This document shows positions 1 to 7,597 of a stretch of DNA of 18,802 nucleotides, piece after piece. Within the stretch, counting starts at the first letter, position 1. Each line of letters begins with the position of its first letter. The position numbers and the translations under genes were made by a program. This stretch comes from an uncultured Anaerolineales bacterium (GTDB lineage Bacteria; Chloroflexota; Anaerolineae; Anaerolineales; UBA6663). The notes below the pieces were generated by a model that saw only the letters and a list, made by a program, of their open reading frames with translations, did no database searches and had not been told where the DNA came from. The stretch spans positions 1-18,802 of the forward strand of contig CALFZO010000178.1 of NCBI GenBank assembly GCA_937952305.1. The letters are read 5' to 3'.

Positions 1-516
1 GAGCCGCTGCCGCTGGAGCAGATCCCGCCGCTGGTCTTGTCCGAGGTCCTGCGCGATGTGGACCTGTTCGTGGGCGTGGCCAGTGTCGGCAATGATCCGG
101 CCTGGTCCGACGGCGGACCGCAGGGCCGGCACGTGGACTACTGGACGCGCTACTCGTTTGGGGCGCTGTCTCAGACGGCCGAGACGCGGCGGCAGGTCCT
201 GGCGGAGGTGCTGCCGCGCCTCAAGATCGCGCCGCGCTGCCGGCTGGCCGACCGGTTCCTGGTGGTGCGCGGCGACCGGCGCACGTACAAGATCCACCTG
301 GGCAGCGGCAACATCCTCATGGAGCCGAACGACCAGTATCTATGCATCGTCCCGGCTCAGGGCGCGGCCGCGCCGGCAGCTGGGCCGGTGTACCTGCCGT
401 TCGAGGGCGACCAGACCCTGGCCGTGATCCTGAGCAAGGCCTGCCTGCTGGCCGACGACCACCGGATCACGGACCCGACCATCCTGCGCCAGATCGGGCT
501 GCCAGTTGGCCGCTAA
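1..516 (+). CDS. DUF4132 family protein, C-terminal end (5' partial)
   Basis: The frame is open from base 1, so the gene begins upstream; a TTG at 37 is internal and should not be taken as the start. The 171 visible residues are the C-terminal domain found at the end of DUF4132 (MolR/YehI-like, often WGR-associated) proteins. Recognisable stretches are DLFVGVASVGNDPAW, YWTRYSFGALSQTAETRR, LPRLKIAPRCRLADRFLVVR and RTYKIHLGSGNILMEPNDQY, then ILSKACLLADD and ITDPTILRQI near the end. Proteins of this family are large and cytoplasmic and their biochemical role is not settled; E. coli MolR was linked to molybdate regulation, but that should not be transferred. The stop codon TAA ends at 516. The next gene starts about 190 bp downstream with its own promoter-like element, so it is probably not co-transcribed. 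The family call is from memory of these motifs and is fairly secure. Confidence 0.82.
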   Translation, partial: EPLPLEQIPPLVLSEVLRDVDLFVGVASVGNDPAWSDGGPQGRHVDYWTRYSFGALSQTAETRRQVLAEVLPRLKIAPRCRLADRFLVVRGDRRTYKIHLGSGNILMEPNDQYLCIVPAQGAAAPAAGPVYLPFEGDQTLAVILSKACLLADDHRITDPTILRQIGLPVGR

Positions 517-636
517 ACGCCCGGTGTAAACCCAGTCCAGGCGGGACCGGGATGTCCGCCGACAAGCGTCGGGCGGGAAGGCAGACACTCCGCCGGCTTT
601 CCACGACCGACGCTGGGGCAGTGTTAGGGTCCGTTT

Positions 637-654
637 TGGTAGAATGCGGCCGCT
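637..654 (+). promoter_or_regulatory. Extended -10 promoter-like element upstream of the S41-like lipoprotein gene
   Basis: TGGTAGAAT at 637-645 matches an extended -10 (TGn plus TAGAAT), about 60 bp upstream of the ATG at 705. No good -35 hexamer lies 16-18 bp upstream. The -10 is followed by GCGGCCGCT. A nearly identical arrangement, TGGTAGAAT then TTCGGCCGCT, precedes the next lipoprotein gene at 2544-2562, which strengthens the call. This is a sequence-pattern inference only. Confidence 0.45.
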
Positions 655-704
655 CACTTACGCTGAGGTGACTTCACGAAGGCCTAGTGGTTGGAGGTGG
701 TTGT

Positions 705-2519
705 ATGAAACAATCTTATCTACGCTGGAATCTGTTGCTATTGATAGCGGCGCTGTTTTCGGCATGCGGTTCGCCCACCGTTCCTGCCAAGGTGGCGGCC
801 CCGCCAACGTCAATTGCCTCACCCACTGCCCGACCGCCGGTGCGGATGCCAACGGCCACAGAGCCGGAGACGGCGCCCACAGCCACCTTGCCGGGCCTGC
901 CAACGCCCGCCCCCAGCCCGACGGCCGGAGTCATCTCCGGCGAGTGGGTGCCGCGCCTCAATCAACCGGCCGGTGTCCAATTGTCGTTGCCCGCCGACTG
1001 GCGGCCGAATGGGCGGATCACCGAATATGCCGGGCCTGGCGGCCGGCTGACCTTGATGCCGTACCCATTCCCTGATCCGGATCTGGCCACGTTGTGTACG
1101 ACGCCCAGCGCGGAGGCCGCCGTGTGGGCCGGCGGCGCCGACAAACTCGCGTTGGCGACGGTCGGCGGCCGGCAGATCTGCCTGGTGTCCGCCGGCCCCG
1201 CTGCTCCGGCCAACCGCGCGTTGGTGGCTTACCCCGCGCCGCGCAATCTGCAGACGGGCGTCTTGATCGGCCGCGGCACCTACACCTATCTCTGGGTCTG
1301 GGTCGAGCCGCCCGAACTCTTTGAGGCGGTCATCGCCGGTCTTGAGTTTCCGGCCGAACCCTCCGCCGCGGCCTTCATCCGGGGCGTCCGTGATGTCTTC
1401 GACGTTTCGTATATCTTCATCGATCAGATCGACACGGCCGCCTGGGAGGCCGAGGCGCTGGCGGCCGTTGGGCCGGCCGGGAGAGTGGAGGCGGCTTACG
1501 CCCAGGTCCAGCGCCTATTTGCCGAGATTGCCGAGCAGGTGGGCGACCGGCACGGGGCAATCGTGACACCAGAGCGGGCCATGGCCAGTACCGGGCAGAC
1601 CCGGACGGTGGGCGTGACGTTTGATGACGACTATGTGGTCATGCTCGTCCACCCGGCCGGACCTGGCGCGCAGGCCGGCTTTCAGATTGGTGATCAGCTC
1701 CTGACCGTGAATGGTTTGCCGGTGACAGACCCGCAGGCCTTTGCAGCGGCCCCGTATACGGTTGAACTGGACCGGGCTGGCCAGCGCCTGGTGCTGACCG
1801 TGGCGCCCGTTCCACTCGATCCTTATCTGCCGCCGCTAAGTCGGCGTCTGACAGACCGCATCGCTTACCTGGAGACGTTCGGCTACAACACGTTCGACGC
1901 CGATGCGATGCGGCGCTACGCGCAGGCGGTGCATGACGCGCTGGCGGCCTTGGATGGGCCGGACACCTGCTGGGTGCTGGATCTGCGCCGTAACCGGGGC
2001 GGCTCCAAACACGCCATCTTGGGCGGCATCGGACCGCTGGCGGGCAATGGCAACCTGTTCTTCAGCCGGGACCGGACCGGCTTGGACCAGGCCAATAGTT
2101 ACCTGGACGGTCAGGTGACCGGCAACACGCTGCCGCGGTTCGCCATGCGTCCGGCGAACCCCTACCAGCGCCTTTCTCCTGAGGTGCGCCTGGCTTTGCT
2201 GGTCAGCCGCGAGACGGCCAGCGGCGGCGAACTCTCGGCCATGATCCTGGCCTCCCAGCCCGAGGTCACGGCGCGCATTTTCGGCGAGCCGACTCAGGGG
2301 CTGACCACGGATGTGGGTATCTCCGAGCTATACGACTACGGTCAGCTGTATATGCCGGTGACGGTGTGGGTCGACCTGAATGGGCGGATGTATCCGCGCG
2401 GGATTATCCCGGACGAGGCCATGCCCGTCGCTTTCAACACCGCATACGGCACGGACGCCGACCCCTTGCTGCAGGCGGCGCGGGACTGGCTGGCAACGGA
2501 GCAAGACTGTTCACCGTGA
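705..2519 (+). CDS. Lipoprotein with PDZ and S41 (C-terminal processing) peptidase-like domain
   Basis: The ATG at 705 is preceded by GGAGG at 693-697, an ideal distance; an in-frame GTG at 687 would have no such site. The 604-aa product begins MKQSYLRW, then a hydrophobic segment and a lipobox-like FSAC at Cys21, so it should be a lipoprotein on the outer face of the membrane. A Pro/Thr-rich linker runs to about residue 75. A domain of unknown type follows (about 80-215). A PDZ-like segment (about 300-368) contains GAQAGFQIGDQLLTVNGLPV. The S41 fold (about 383-575) contains RIAYLETFGYNTF, CWVLDLRRNRGGS and the serine motif TASGGE (Ser about 505). The usual lysine after GEPTxG is leucine here (GEPTQGLTT), so a Ser-Lys dyad of the CtpA/Prc type is absent. 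It may use another catalytic arrangement or be a non-catalytic homologue. It lies in the same direction as the next lipoprotein gene, 109 bp upstream of it. Confidence 0.85.
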   Translation: MKQSYLRWNLLLLIAALFSACGSPTVPAKVAAPPTSIASPTARPPVRMPTATEPETAPTATLPGLPTPAPSPTAGVISGEWVPRLNQPAGVQLSLPADWRPNGRITEYAGPGGRLTLMPYPFPDPDLATLCTTPSAEAAVWAGGADKLALATVGGRQICLVSAGPAAPANRALVAYPAPRNLQTGVLIGRGTYTYLWVWVEPPELFEAVIAGLEFPAEPSAAAFIRGVRDVFDVSYIFIDQIDTAAWEAEALAAVGPAGRVEAAYAQVQRLFAEIAEQVGDRHGAIVTPERAMASTGQTRTVGVTFDDDYVVMLVHPAGPGAQAGFQIGDQLLTVNGLPVTDPQAFAAAPYTVELDRAGQRLVLTVAPVPLDPYLPPLSRRLTDRIAYLETFGYNTFDADAMRRYAQAVHDALAALDGPDTCWVLDLRRNRGGSKHAILGGIGPLAGNGNLFFSRDRTGLDQANSYLDGQVTGNTLPRFAMRPANPYQRLSPEVRLALLVSRETASGGELSAMILASQPEVTARIFGEPTQGLTTDVGISELYDYGQLYMPVTVWVDLNGRMYPRGIIPDEAMPVAFNTAYGTDADPLLQAARDWLATEQDCSP

Positions 2520-2523
2520 TACC

Positions 2524-2562
2524 TTGCGGAGCGGTGACGGCATTGGTAGAATTTCGGCCGCT
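2524..2562 (+). promoter_or_regulatory. Promoter-like element upstream of the binding-protein gene
   Basis: TTGCGG at 2524-2529 and TAGAAT at 2547-2552 are separated by exactly 17 bp, and TGG directly precedes the -10 (extended -10). It is followed by TTCGGCCGCT, echoing the GCGGCCGCT after the -10 at 640-645. The GTG start of the gene lies about 77 bp downstream. The -35 overlaps the sequence just after the preceding stop codon (2517-2519). This suggests the second lipoprotein gene has its own promoter, of the same class as the first. Confidence 0.5.
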
Positions 2563-2628
2563 GCTTTGGCCCAAGCACCCTACCCGTTCAAGGTTCAGTA
2601 CCAGTCACGTCAACCAAGGAGTTGTCGA

Positions 2629-3684
2629 GTGAAACCGCATCAACTGTGGCTGTCTTTGGTATTGATTGCAGGCCTGATCAGCCTGTCGGCCTGCGGCGCC
2701 TCCACGCCAGCGCCTGAGCCAGGCCCGGCCCCGACGACGGCACCCGCTGACCCGACTTCTGAACCGATTGCGCCTCCGACGGAGGCTCCCACTCAGGCGC
2801 CAACGCCGACAACCGCGCCGGCAACCGAGCCCATTGTGATTGGGGTGCTGGTGGATGCGGGTAATCTGGCGCCGTATGGCGAGGAAGTGTGGCGCGGTCT
2901 GCAATTGGGGTTGCGTTACGCCACCGATGGCCGGCTGGCTGTCGCCGGCCGGCCTCTCCAACTGCTCCGGGAAGAGGTGGCCGCTGCGGACACGGCCATC
3001 GCGGCTGTCAATCGCCTGGCCTCCGAGCAAGCCGCGCTCCTGGTTGGACCGGTGGGCAGCAATAGCGCTATCACAGTCAGCGGCCTGATTGAGGGGATCG
3101 TCCGCGGCGGCTTGGTCTACTTTGCCACCAGCGGCGCTCCCCGCCTGACAGCCGAGAACTGGTCCCCCAATCTCTTCCGTCTGTGCGCCGTCTATCCAGC
3201 CGACGGCCCGATTATTCCCGCCACAGCCCAGGCTGCGGTAACGACACAGTTCTTTGGGAACCGGGATGTGCCCGCGCTTTCGCCTGACTCCGTCGGACAG
3301 GTGGGGCTCCTGCCCTACCACTACGCCTTTCTGAACAATGCGGCGAATGAATGGCTGGTCGAGCAATATCGTGCCGAGTACGGCACCTCGCCGGATGTGG
3401 ACACCGAATGTGGATTTGCCACCGGCCAGGCGATCGTCGCGGGACCCACCGCCACCGGCGGTGAGTCGGCTGCGGCGCAGTTGATCCCGGCTCTGGAAGG
3501 GCTGGCCTTCGATGGGCCGCGAGGGGCCTATCAGATCCGCGCGGAGGATCATCAGGGACTGGCGCCCGTGTTCATCGTCCGGCTCGCCAACACCAGCGAC
3601 CCGGAGCAGAAGTACTTCGAGTTGTTACAGGAAATCCCGGGAGCCGAAAGCGGCCTGCCCTGCGCGGCCGCTGCCTGTCCGTAA
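2629..3684 (+). CDS. LivJ/LivK-like periplasmic binding lipoprotein, internally shortened
   Basis: The GTG at 2629 has AAGGAG at 2616-2621, seven bases upstream, and opens directly into a signal peptide with lipobox LSAC (Cys22). The open frame extends further upstream but lacks lipoprotein features there. After a Pro/Thr linker (about 25-66) comes a type-1 periplasmic binding fold: IVIGVLVDAGNLAPYGEEVWRG, then LLVGPVGSNSAITVSGLIE, VYFATSG and NLFRL. At about residue 190-212 it jumps to a late segment (VGLLPYHYAFLNNAANEWLV, then FATGQAIVAGPTATGG, ALEGLAFDGPRGAYQIRAED). The roughly 100 residues normally lying between these, including the TDFTPYLQ-type region that joins the two lobes, are absent, so the 351-aa product is short for the family. 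It would be expected to bind an amino acid or small carbon ligand for an ABC importer, but no permease or ATPase gene is nearby and ligand binding is doubtful. It may be an orphan or decaying gene. Confidence 0.83.
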   Translation: MKPHQLWLSLVLIAGLISLSACGASTPAPEPGPAPTTAPADPTSEPIAPPTEAPTQAPTPTTAPATEPIVIGVLVDAGNLAPYGEEVWRGLQLGLRYATDGRLAVAGRPLQLLREEVAAADTAIAAVNRLASEQAALLVGPVGSNSAITVSGLIEGIVRGGLVYFATSGAPRLTAENWSPNLFRLCAVYPADGPIIPATAQAAVTTQFFGNRDVPALSPDSVGQVGLLPYHYAFLNNAANEWLVEQYRAEYGTSPDVDTECGFATGQAIVAGPTATGGESAAAQLIPALEGLAFDGPRGAYQIRAEDHQGLAPVFIVRLANTSDPEQKYFELLQEIPGAESGLPCAAAACP

Positions 3685-3696
3685 GGGCCTGTTGCC

Positions 3697-3731
3697 GGCG
3701 GGCGTTCCCTGGGGCCGAGGGAGCGCCCGCC
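3697..3731 (+). terminator. Strong GC-rich hairpin after the binding-protein gene
   Basis: Twelve bases after the stop codon, GGCGGGCGTTCCCT (3697-3710) pairs with AGGGAGCGCCCGCC (3718-3731) across a 7-nt loop, 14 pairs with one G-T wobble. No T-run follows on the plus strand, so it is not a textbook intrinsic terminator. Its placement immediately 3' of the last plus-strand gene and ahead of a convergent minus-strand region suggests transcription termination or mRNA 3' protection. Confidence 0.55.
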
Positions 3732-4007
3732 CAACTTACCCTGGTATCGGCGCGGACCGGTTGTGGGTCTCGCAGTAACGCCCAGCCCCGATTACAACGC
3801 GGAGCAGTTGTCCAACGGTTGCTGGGGATAATGAGCGCACTTCGAGCCGTTCAGCGTGACGAACGACTGGCGGCAAACGTGATAGCCGGATGGGGCCGAC
3901 GAAGCCTGATTTCCTGAGGCTGTTTGGCAACCCGTCTCTTGACTTATCCTGGCCTGGCCGTGCAGCGGCCGCCCTCTGCGGCCCCCAGGTGTTGCGAGAC
4001 AGTGGGC
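3732..4007. other. Non-coding spacer with nothing recognised
   Basis: This is the gap between the plus-strand lipoprotein genes and the minus-strand pseudogene. Short open frames exist on both strands (for example a 64-codon minus-strand frame) but none has a convincing start site, ribosome binding site or recognisable protein. I see no tRNA-like cloverleaf, no tandem repeats and no insertion sequence ends. Confidence 0.5.
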
Positions 4008-4009
4008 CT

Positions 4010-4415
4010 ACGGCCCCCCGACCACGCCGCGCACCTGCGCCTCGCCCTGGCCGCGCAGGGTGAGTGACCCCAGCAACGGCACAAGTTCATCCGCGCTGGC
4101 CGCCAGCTGAACGAACACCGTCCGCCGGCCCTGGTCCACGGTGATGCCCGTCACCTGGGGGTAGATGCGCCGGCCGGCCAGGTAGCTAGAGTTCATGGCC
4201 GCATACTGGCCGGCGACGCCGAAGGCGGACGGCAGCAGCACAATCTCACCGGTCGCCCGGTAGTGCTCCACATCTGCCTCCTGGGCCGCCGCCAGCGCCG
4301 TCAGCGGCACCAGCCCACCCAGAGCAGGGTCGAGTAGCCGCGCCTATCCGAAAGCACAGTTCACCACCCTTCGGCCCGGAAGGTGGCCTCGGCCGAGACC
4401 GTGAAGGGTCCCTCG
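4010..4415 (-). pseudogene. Degenerate second copy of the tadE 3' end plus tadG
   Basis: This stretch aligns with 7600 to about 8092. From 4010 to 4290 it matches base for base at a fixed offset of 3590, with about 19 differences by eye (roughly 93% identity). A 69-bp in-frame deletion then removes 23 codons (TVNLGRFYY to KAADAAAL of the intact protein). A further deletion of about 16 bp at 4310 shifts the frame, and the tadG start codon has become CAC (GTG on the coding strand). Beyond the start, the match continues more weakly into the last codons of the tadE gene. An open frame of about 100 codons still reads MPLTALAAAQEADVEHY and ends VRGVVGGP, but it lacks the membrane segment, so no functional pseudopilin is expected. 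It lies 33 bp downstream of the membrane-protein gene ending at 4448. The intact copy lies on the far side of that three-gene operon. Confidence 0.88.
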
Positions 4416-4447
4416 CGGTTGGCGGTTGGCAAACACGGTGAGGGGAT

Positions 4448-5575
4448 TCAATGAAACGGTTTGTCCTTGGTGACGTCGAGGTCAATTCGGAAGCTGCCGG
4501 CCAGGCTGGCAATCGCCTGGATCAGATAGCGAGGCAAGAACAACTGCAGGATGGCGCGGATTGGCACATCCTTGAAGAACACTCTCCAGACAAACACCAC
4601 GCCGCTGATAATCGCTAAGGTGGTCAGATTTCCATAGCCGGTTGCGATGGTCAGGAGGAGCCAGCGGATGTCATGGGCCTCCAGATAGGCCTGGACAGTG
4701 ATCAGCAATCCAATCTCCTCCGCCTGGGTTGTCGCTGGCGTCAGCACCTCCAACGCGCGGCGCAGGCCGACATACATGTCCTCATACTGTCCCGGCAGCC
4801 AGATGGCTGAAAAGCCGATGGTGAAGATCAACCCAAGCCAGACGCCGGTCTTCAAGCGTTCGATGCTGTTTTCAAAGATCGTTTCGCGCATCGTTGAGCG
4901 CTGTTCGAGGAATACGTAGACTGCAGCCATCAAGGTTGTGACCACATATTTCTGCGACACCAGCGCAATGCGCCCGCCAAACTCTACCAGATACAAGGAG
5001 GCCAGTTGCAGGTCGGCCACTGTCTGTACCGTGGTGCTGGAAAACATCAGCCGCAGGCGCTGCAGACCGTCAAGGTCCACCGTGATGTTCATCACGATCA
5101 TAAACAGCGTGATGAGACCAATTCCAGCCCATAGCGCGACGGGATGGAGCACCCAGGCCAGGTAAGGCCGCAAGTACGTGCGGAAATGTTGGCGGGTCAG
5201 CGGATGGTATGAGCCGCTATGGTTGAGTGCGAACGCCCGTGGCCCCAGATAGACACACCACAGCACGGCAATCCCTGTCCCGGCCAGCGCGGCCCAGCGG
5301 AACCAGGGGTTCGTCAGAACGGTCATGAGCGGCACCTGATCCACGTAGAACAATAGCGCCAGGCTGCTGGAAAAGGCGATGACCACGACCCGCATCATTT
5401 CCGACACCATGCCGGTCCGCCGCCGCTCGGCCAGCGTAGCCGATGCGCTGACCCGGGGTCCGAATAGCTCCACCATCTCCAGGCTGGTCAGTGGCCCCCA
5501 GGTCAAGTACGAACTGAGAACGGCCAGCCCGCACAGACCCGCTTCCAGAAGTAGGATTTCGAGATAGGGCGCCAT
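4448..5575 (-). CDS. Polytopic membrane protein of unknown function
   Basis: The 375-aa protein starts at an ATG 3 bp after the stop codon of the upstream EEP-hydrolase gene, which implies translational coupling. I do not recognise the family. The sequence shows about seven hydrophobic segments: LLLEAGLCGLAVLSSYLTWG near the N-terminus, VVVIAFSSSLALLFYV, WAALAGTGIAVLWCVYLG, PVALWAGIGLITLFMIVMNI, YVVTTLMAAVYVF, VWLGLIFTIGFSAIWLPG, and a last pair around LLLTIATGY and LTTLAIISGVVFVWRVFF. Hydrophilic loops include LNHSGSYHPLTRQHFRTYLR and FLEQRSTMRETIFENSIERL. No transporter signature, ATP-binding site or metal motif stands out. It is the last gene of a three-gene operon of membrane-linked proteins, so it probably acts in the cytoplasmic membrane alongside the other two. 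The role is open. Confidence 0.8.
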   Translation of the reverse strand: MAPYLEILLLEAGLCGLAVLSSYLTWGPLTSLEMVELFGPRVSASATLAERRRTGMVSEMMRVVVIAFSSSLALLFYVDQVPLMTVLTNPWFRWAALAGTGIAVLWCVYLGPRAFALNHSGSYHPLTRQHFRTYLRPYLAWVLHPVALWAGIGLITLFMIVMNITVDLDGLQRLRLMFSSTTVQTVADLQLASLYLVEFGGRIALVSQKYVVTTLMAAVYVFLEQRSTMRETIFENSIERLKTGVWLGLIFTIGFSAIWLPGQYEDMYVGLRRALEVLTPATTQAEEIGLLITVQAYLEAHDIRWLLLTIATGYGNLTTLAIISGVVFVWRVFFKDVPIRAILQLFLPRYLIQAIASLAGSFRIDLDVTKDKPFH

Positions 5576-5578
5576 GGA

Positions 5579-6652
5579 TTACGGCAACTGGAAGGTCGCG
5601 ACGACAGGAAAGTGGTCTGAAACGTGCCGGGTATCAGCCTGCCGAACATGGCTTTCGATCAGCCTCAGCGTCCGGGAGTACAGGAGATAATCCAGTGTTC
5701 GGTCAGGTGTTTTTAGCACCGGATCGTTGCCGAAATAGGTGAACCAGCGTGACGCGTCTGGGCCAACCGCTTGGGATTGGCTCGGCACGGTGTTGAAGCG
5801 GGAGTACAACGGGCTCATCTCCGTGAGTGGGTTGTAATAGCTGCGATGGCTGGGATGGAGTCCGGCGTATTGCCCATCGGGCAGCAAGTTGAAATCGCCA
5901 CCAATCACCCAGTGCGCCTGGGCTTCATCGAGGGCGTCCAGATGAGATTTCACCTGAGCCACCTGGCGCGCGCAGATATTGGTGTTGGCGGCAAAGGCCT
6001 CGAGATGAGTGTTCATCACGTGCAATTGACCACCGCCGCGGATCGGCAAGGACGCCTCCAGAATGGCCCGCTGCGCGACGAAGGCCTGTATGAGGGGATG
6101 GACCGGCAGCGGCGCTAGGTTGCGCCGGCAGGCCTGGCTCACCCGATACTTGGAGACGATGGCCAACTTGAGGCCTACCGAGCCCAGAATGCGAGGATGC
6201 GGGATGAACGCCGCTTTCCAGTAAAAGGTCGCTGTGTGGCAGGCGTAGCTCTCCGGCAGCAGCGCCAGGAGTTGGGCCAACTGATCGGCGTAGTCAGTTC
6301 GCCGGGCCCCCTCGTCAACCTCCTGCAATAGGATGACGTCTGGATCCTCCGCAGTAATGACGCGGGCGACCTCGGCAAGTGTTCGCTGGATGGCAGCCGG
6401 CGATGGGCGGGAGGCGCCTCTGGAGAAGTCCGGCACATCGAAGAAGAAGACGTAGTCTTTGCCCGCCATGAACTGCACGTTATAGGTCAGGACTTTGACC
6501 AACTGACCGGGCGCCAACTGCGGGGCCGTCGAGCGGCAGACGACAGACAAAACATCACCGTCAAGCGGGCGATAAGTCGTCCGATAGATGGCGATAACGA
6601 TCAGTAATCCCGCCAAACCCAGGAGCAACAGGCCCGCAATGTAAGGGTTCAT
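5579..6652 (-). CDS. Membrane-anchored endonuclease/exonuclease/phosphatase (EEP) family hydrolase
   Basis: The start is fixed by an ATGA overlap with the stop codon of the upstream gene (ATG 6652-6650, TGA 6651-6649), giving 357 aa. The open frame continues upstream out of register with the real neighbour and is not coding there. Residues 5-23 form a transmembrane anchor, so the catalytic domain likely faces outward. The EEP metal-dependent fold is clear: LTYNVQF (Asn58), DVILLQEVDE (Glu111), NTHLEAF (Asn214, His216), IGGDFNLLPDG (Asp253, Asn255), RTLDYLL (Asp321) and VSDHFPV (Asp346, His347). All expected acidic and histidine residues are present, so the enzyme should be active on a phosphodiester. 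Family members cut nucleic acids, sphingomyelin or inositol phosphates, and the substrate cannot be told from sequence. It is the middle gene of the operon with a YdjM-like protein and a polytopic membrane protein. Confidence 0.9.
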   Translation of the reverse strand: MNPYIAGLLLLGLAGLLIVIAIYRTTYRPLDGDVLSVVCRSTAPQLAPGQLVKVLTYNVQFMAGKDYVFFFDVPDFSRGASRPSPAAIQRTLAEVARVITAEDPDVILLQEVDEGARRTDYADQLAQLLALLPESYACHTATFYWKAAFIPHPRILGSVGLKLAIVSKYRVSQACRRNLAPLPVHPLIQAFVAQRAILEASLPIRGGGQLHVMNTHLEAFAANTNICARQVAQVKSHLDALDEAQAHWVIGGDFNLLPDGQYAGLHPSHRSYYNPLTEMSPLYSRFNTVPSQSQAVGPDASRWFTYFGNDPVLKTPDRTLDYLLYSRTLRLIESHVRQADTRHVSDHFPVVATFQLP

Positions 6653-7158
6653 TCTACGCGCAGCCTCGTGCGCCATCGATCTGAAAGCCAGATTATGACC
6701 ACCAGGACCGCCCAGGCGATGGGGAACTGCCAATAGTCCCAGGCCCAGGCATCCGTGAATCCGCTGACGATGTAGTTGACCGGAAAGAAGGGCTTGACGC
6801 CCCATTCGCCGGTATGCGTGAAAAGATCGACAAACAGGTGCGAGAAGTAGGCCGCTATCAGCCAGCGATTGAGCCGGCGCCACAACACCCAGGGTGTGAT
6901 GACCAGTCCAAGAAACAGGAAGCTGTGAGGAATATCCCACCACAGTATCCACTCTGGATACGCGGCGCGGAAACCGGTCCAATCGGCGGTTAAGGGTATC
7001 CAGAAAGGCCGCTGCTTGACATACCCCAAGAAGAGATAGAGCGGGATCTGAAAGAGGTCGGGCAGGGCCGCGAAGGCCATCACCCAGAAGACATCTTTCC
7101 GCGGCGAGCGCGGTGTGACCAAGACGCGGCCAATCAGGGCGTGACTGATAATATCCAT
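6649..7158 (-). CDS. YdjM-like (DUF457/PF04307-type) membrane-bound metal-dependent hydrolase homologue
   Basis: The chosen ATG gives a 169-aa protein that begins with the family's usual first motif, MDIISHALIG (His6). An in-frame ATG 64 codons upstream would add an Arg-rich stretch unlike the family. Further family features are ALPDL (Asp34), DIPHSF (His78) and FSHLFVDLFTH (His107, Asp111, His115), set among four or five membrane segments. Proteins of this type sit in the inner membrane and are annotated as metal-dependent hydrolases; E. coli YdjM is a LexA-regulated example. The histidines and aspartates are consistent with metal binding and resemble phospholipase C/zinc-dependent nuclease patterns. 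It is the first gene of a three-gene operon, overlapping the EEP hydrolase gene by 4 bp. The upstream ribosome binding site is weak. Confidence 0.8.
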   Translation of the reverse strand: MDIISHALIGRVLVTPRSPRKDVFWVMAFAALPDLFQIPLYLFLGYVKQRPFWIPLTADWTGFRAAYPEWILWWDIPHSFLFLGLVITPWVLWRRLNRWLIAAYFSHLFVDLFTHTGEWGVKPFFPVNYIVSGFTDAWAWDYWQFPIAWAVLVVIIWLSDRWRTRLRVE

Positions 7159-7597
7159 GACAGGTGCCTGATACGGCCCTCTCCGCGCCGGAGATGGTCG
7201 CTCTCTGGTAACTGTACGGCCGGAATTGCTGCGCCGCCGCTCAGCGGCGTCTCGCCAGGATGAGTGGGTTGCGCCAGGCTGAATCCCGGAGCGTTTGCCG
7301 CCAAGTATCGCCGCGAACAGAGCGATGGTCAATAGAAACGCTGGGCGCAATGAGACGGAGGGCTGCCGCCTTCCTCAGCCGGCCGAGATGGCCTGAGCAA
7401 CGGCTTACTGCTCAAGACAGCCTGCCGCAGACGCGACACGTCTGGCTCCCCGTCGGCCAGCAGGTAGCCCGCCCAGCACCTTAATTGGCCGACGCGCTGG
7501 GGTGATCCACTGGTATGGATCCGGGCACCGTTGGCCGCCCTCATACGGCGGTCCTGGGTCGCGAGTGCATAGAGCTCGTCAGCAGTCATGTGAAGAA
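7159..7597. other. Spacer between the membrane operon and tadG
   Basis: This stretch of about 440 bp carries no clear gene. It includes a small hairpin, CGCCGC-tca-GCGGCG at 7235-7249, and a second, TGAGCA...TGCTCA, near 7390-7415. Either could end transcription from the pilus locus or mark the leader of the membrane operon. One weak 86-codon open frame is listed separately. The duplicated pilin segment stops exactly at the tadG stop codon, so this spacer is not shared with the pseudogene's flank. Confidence 0.45.
7329..7589 (-). CDS. Doubtful 86-aa open reading frame downstream of tadG
   Basis: The frame starts with an ATG 8 bp after the tadG stop and would encode MTADELYALATQDRRMRAAN and onward. 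The N-terminal third looks like a plausible soluble helix, but the C-terminal third is Pro/Ser/Arg-rich and resembles non-coding translation. The only Shine-Dalgarno-like GGAGGG lies about 14 bases upstream, inside the tadG end, which is too far. No family is recognised. It may be a remnant or chance frame. Confidence 0.22.
   Translation of the reverse strand: MTADELYALATQDRRMRAANGARIHTSGSPQRVGQLRCWAGYLLADGEPDVSRLRQAVLSSKPLLRPSRPAEEGGSPPSHCAQRFY

Noticed and set aside
2380..2628. N-terminal extension of the binding protein over the end of the S41-like gene
   Set aside because: It would bury the lipobox about 100 residues inside the protein; the GTG at 2629 has a good ribosome binding site and starts the signal peptide.
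2605..3552. Minus-strand frame of 315 codons opposite the binding-protein gene
   Set aside because: It is an antisense shadow: the plus-strand frame has a signal peptide, lipobox and family motifs, whereas this one is Arg/Gly-rich and has none.
3781..3860. tRNA-like segment with a TTCGAG stretch
   Set aside because: No acceptor stem or anticodon arm can be drawn around it, so it is not supported as a tRNA.
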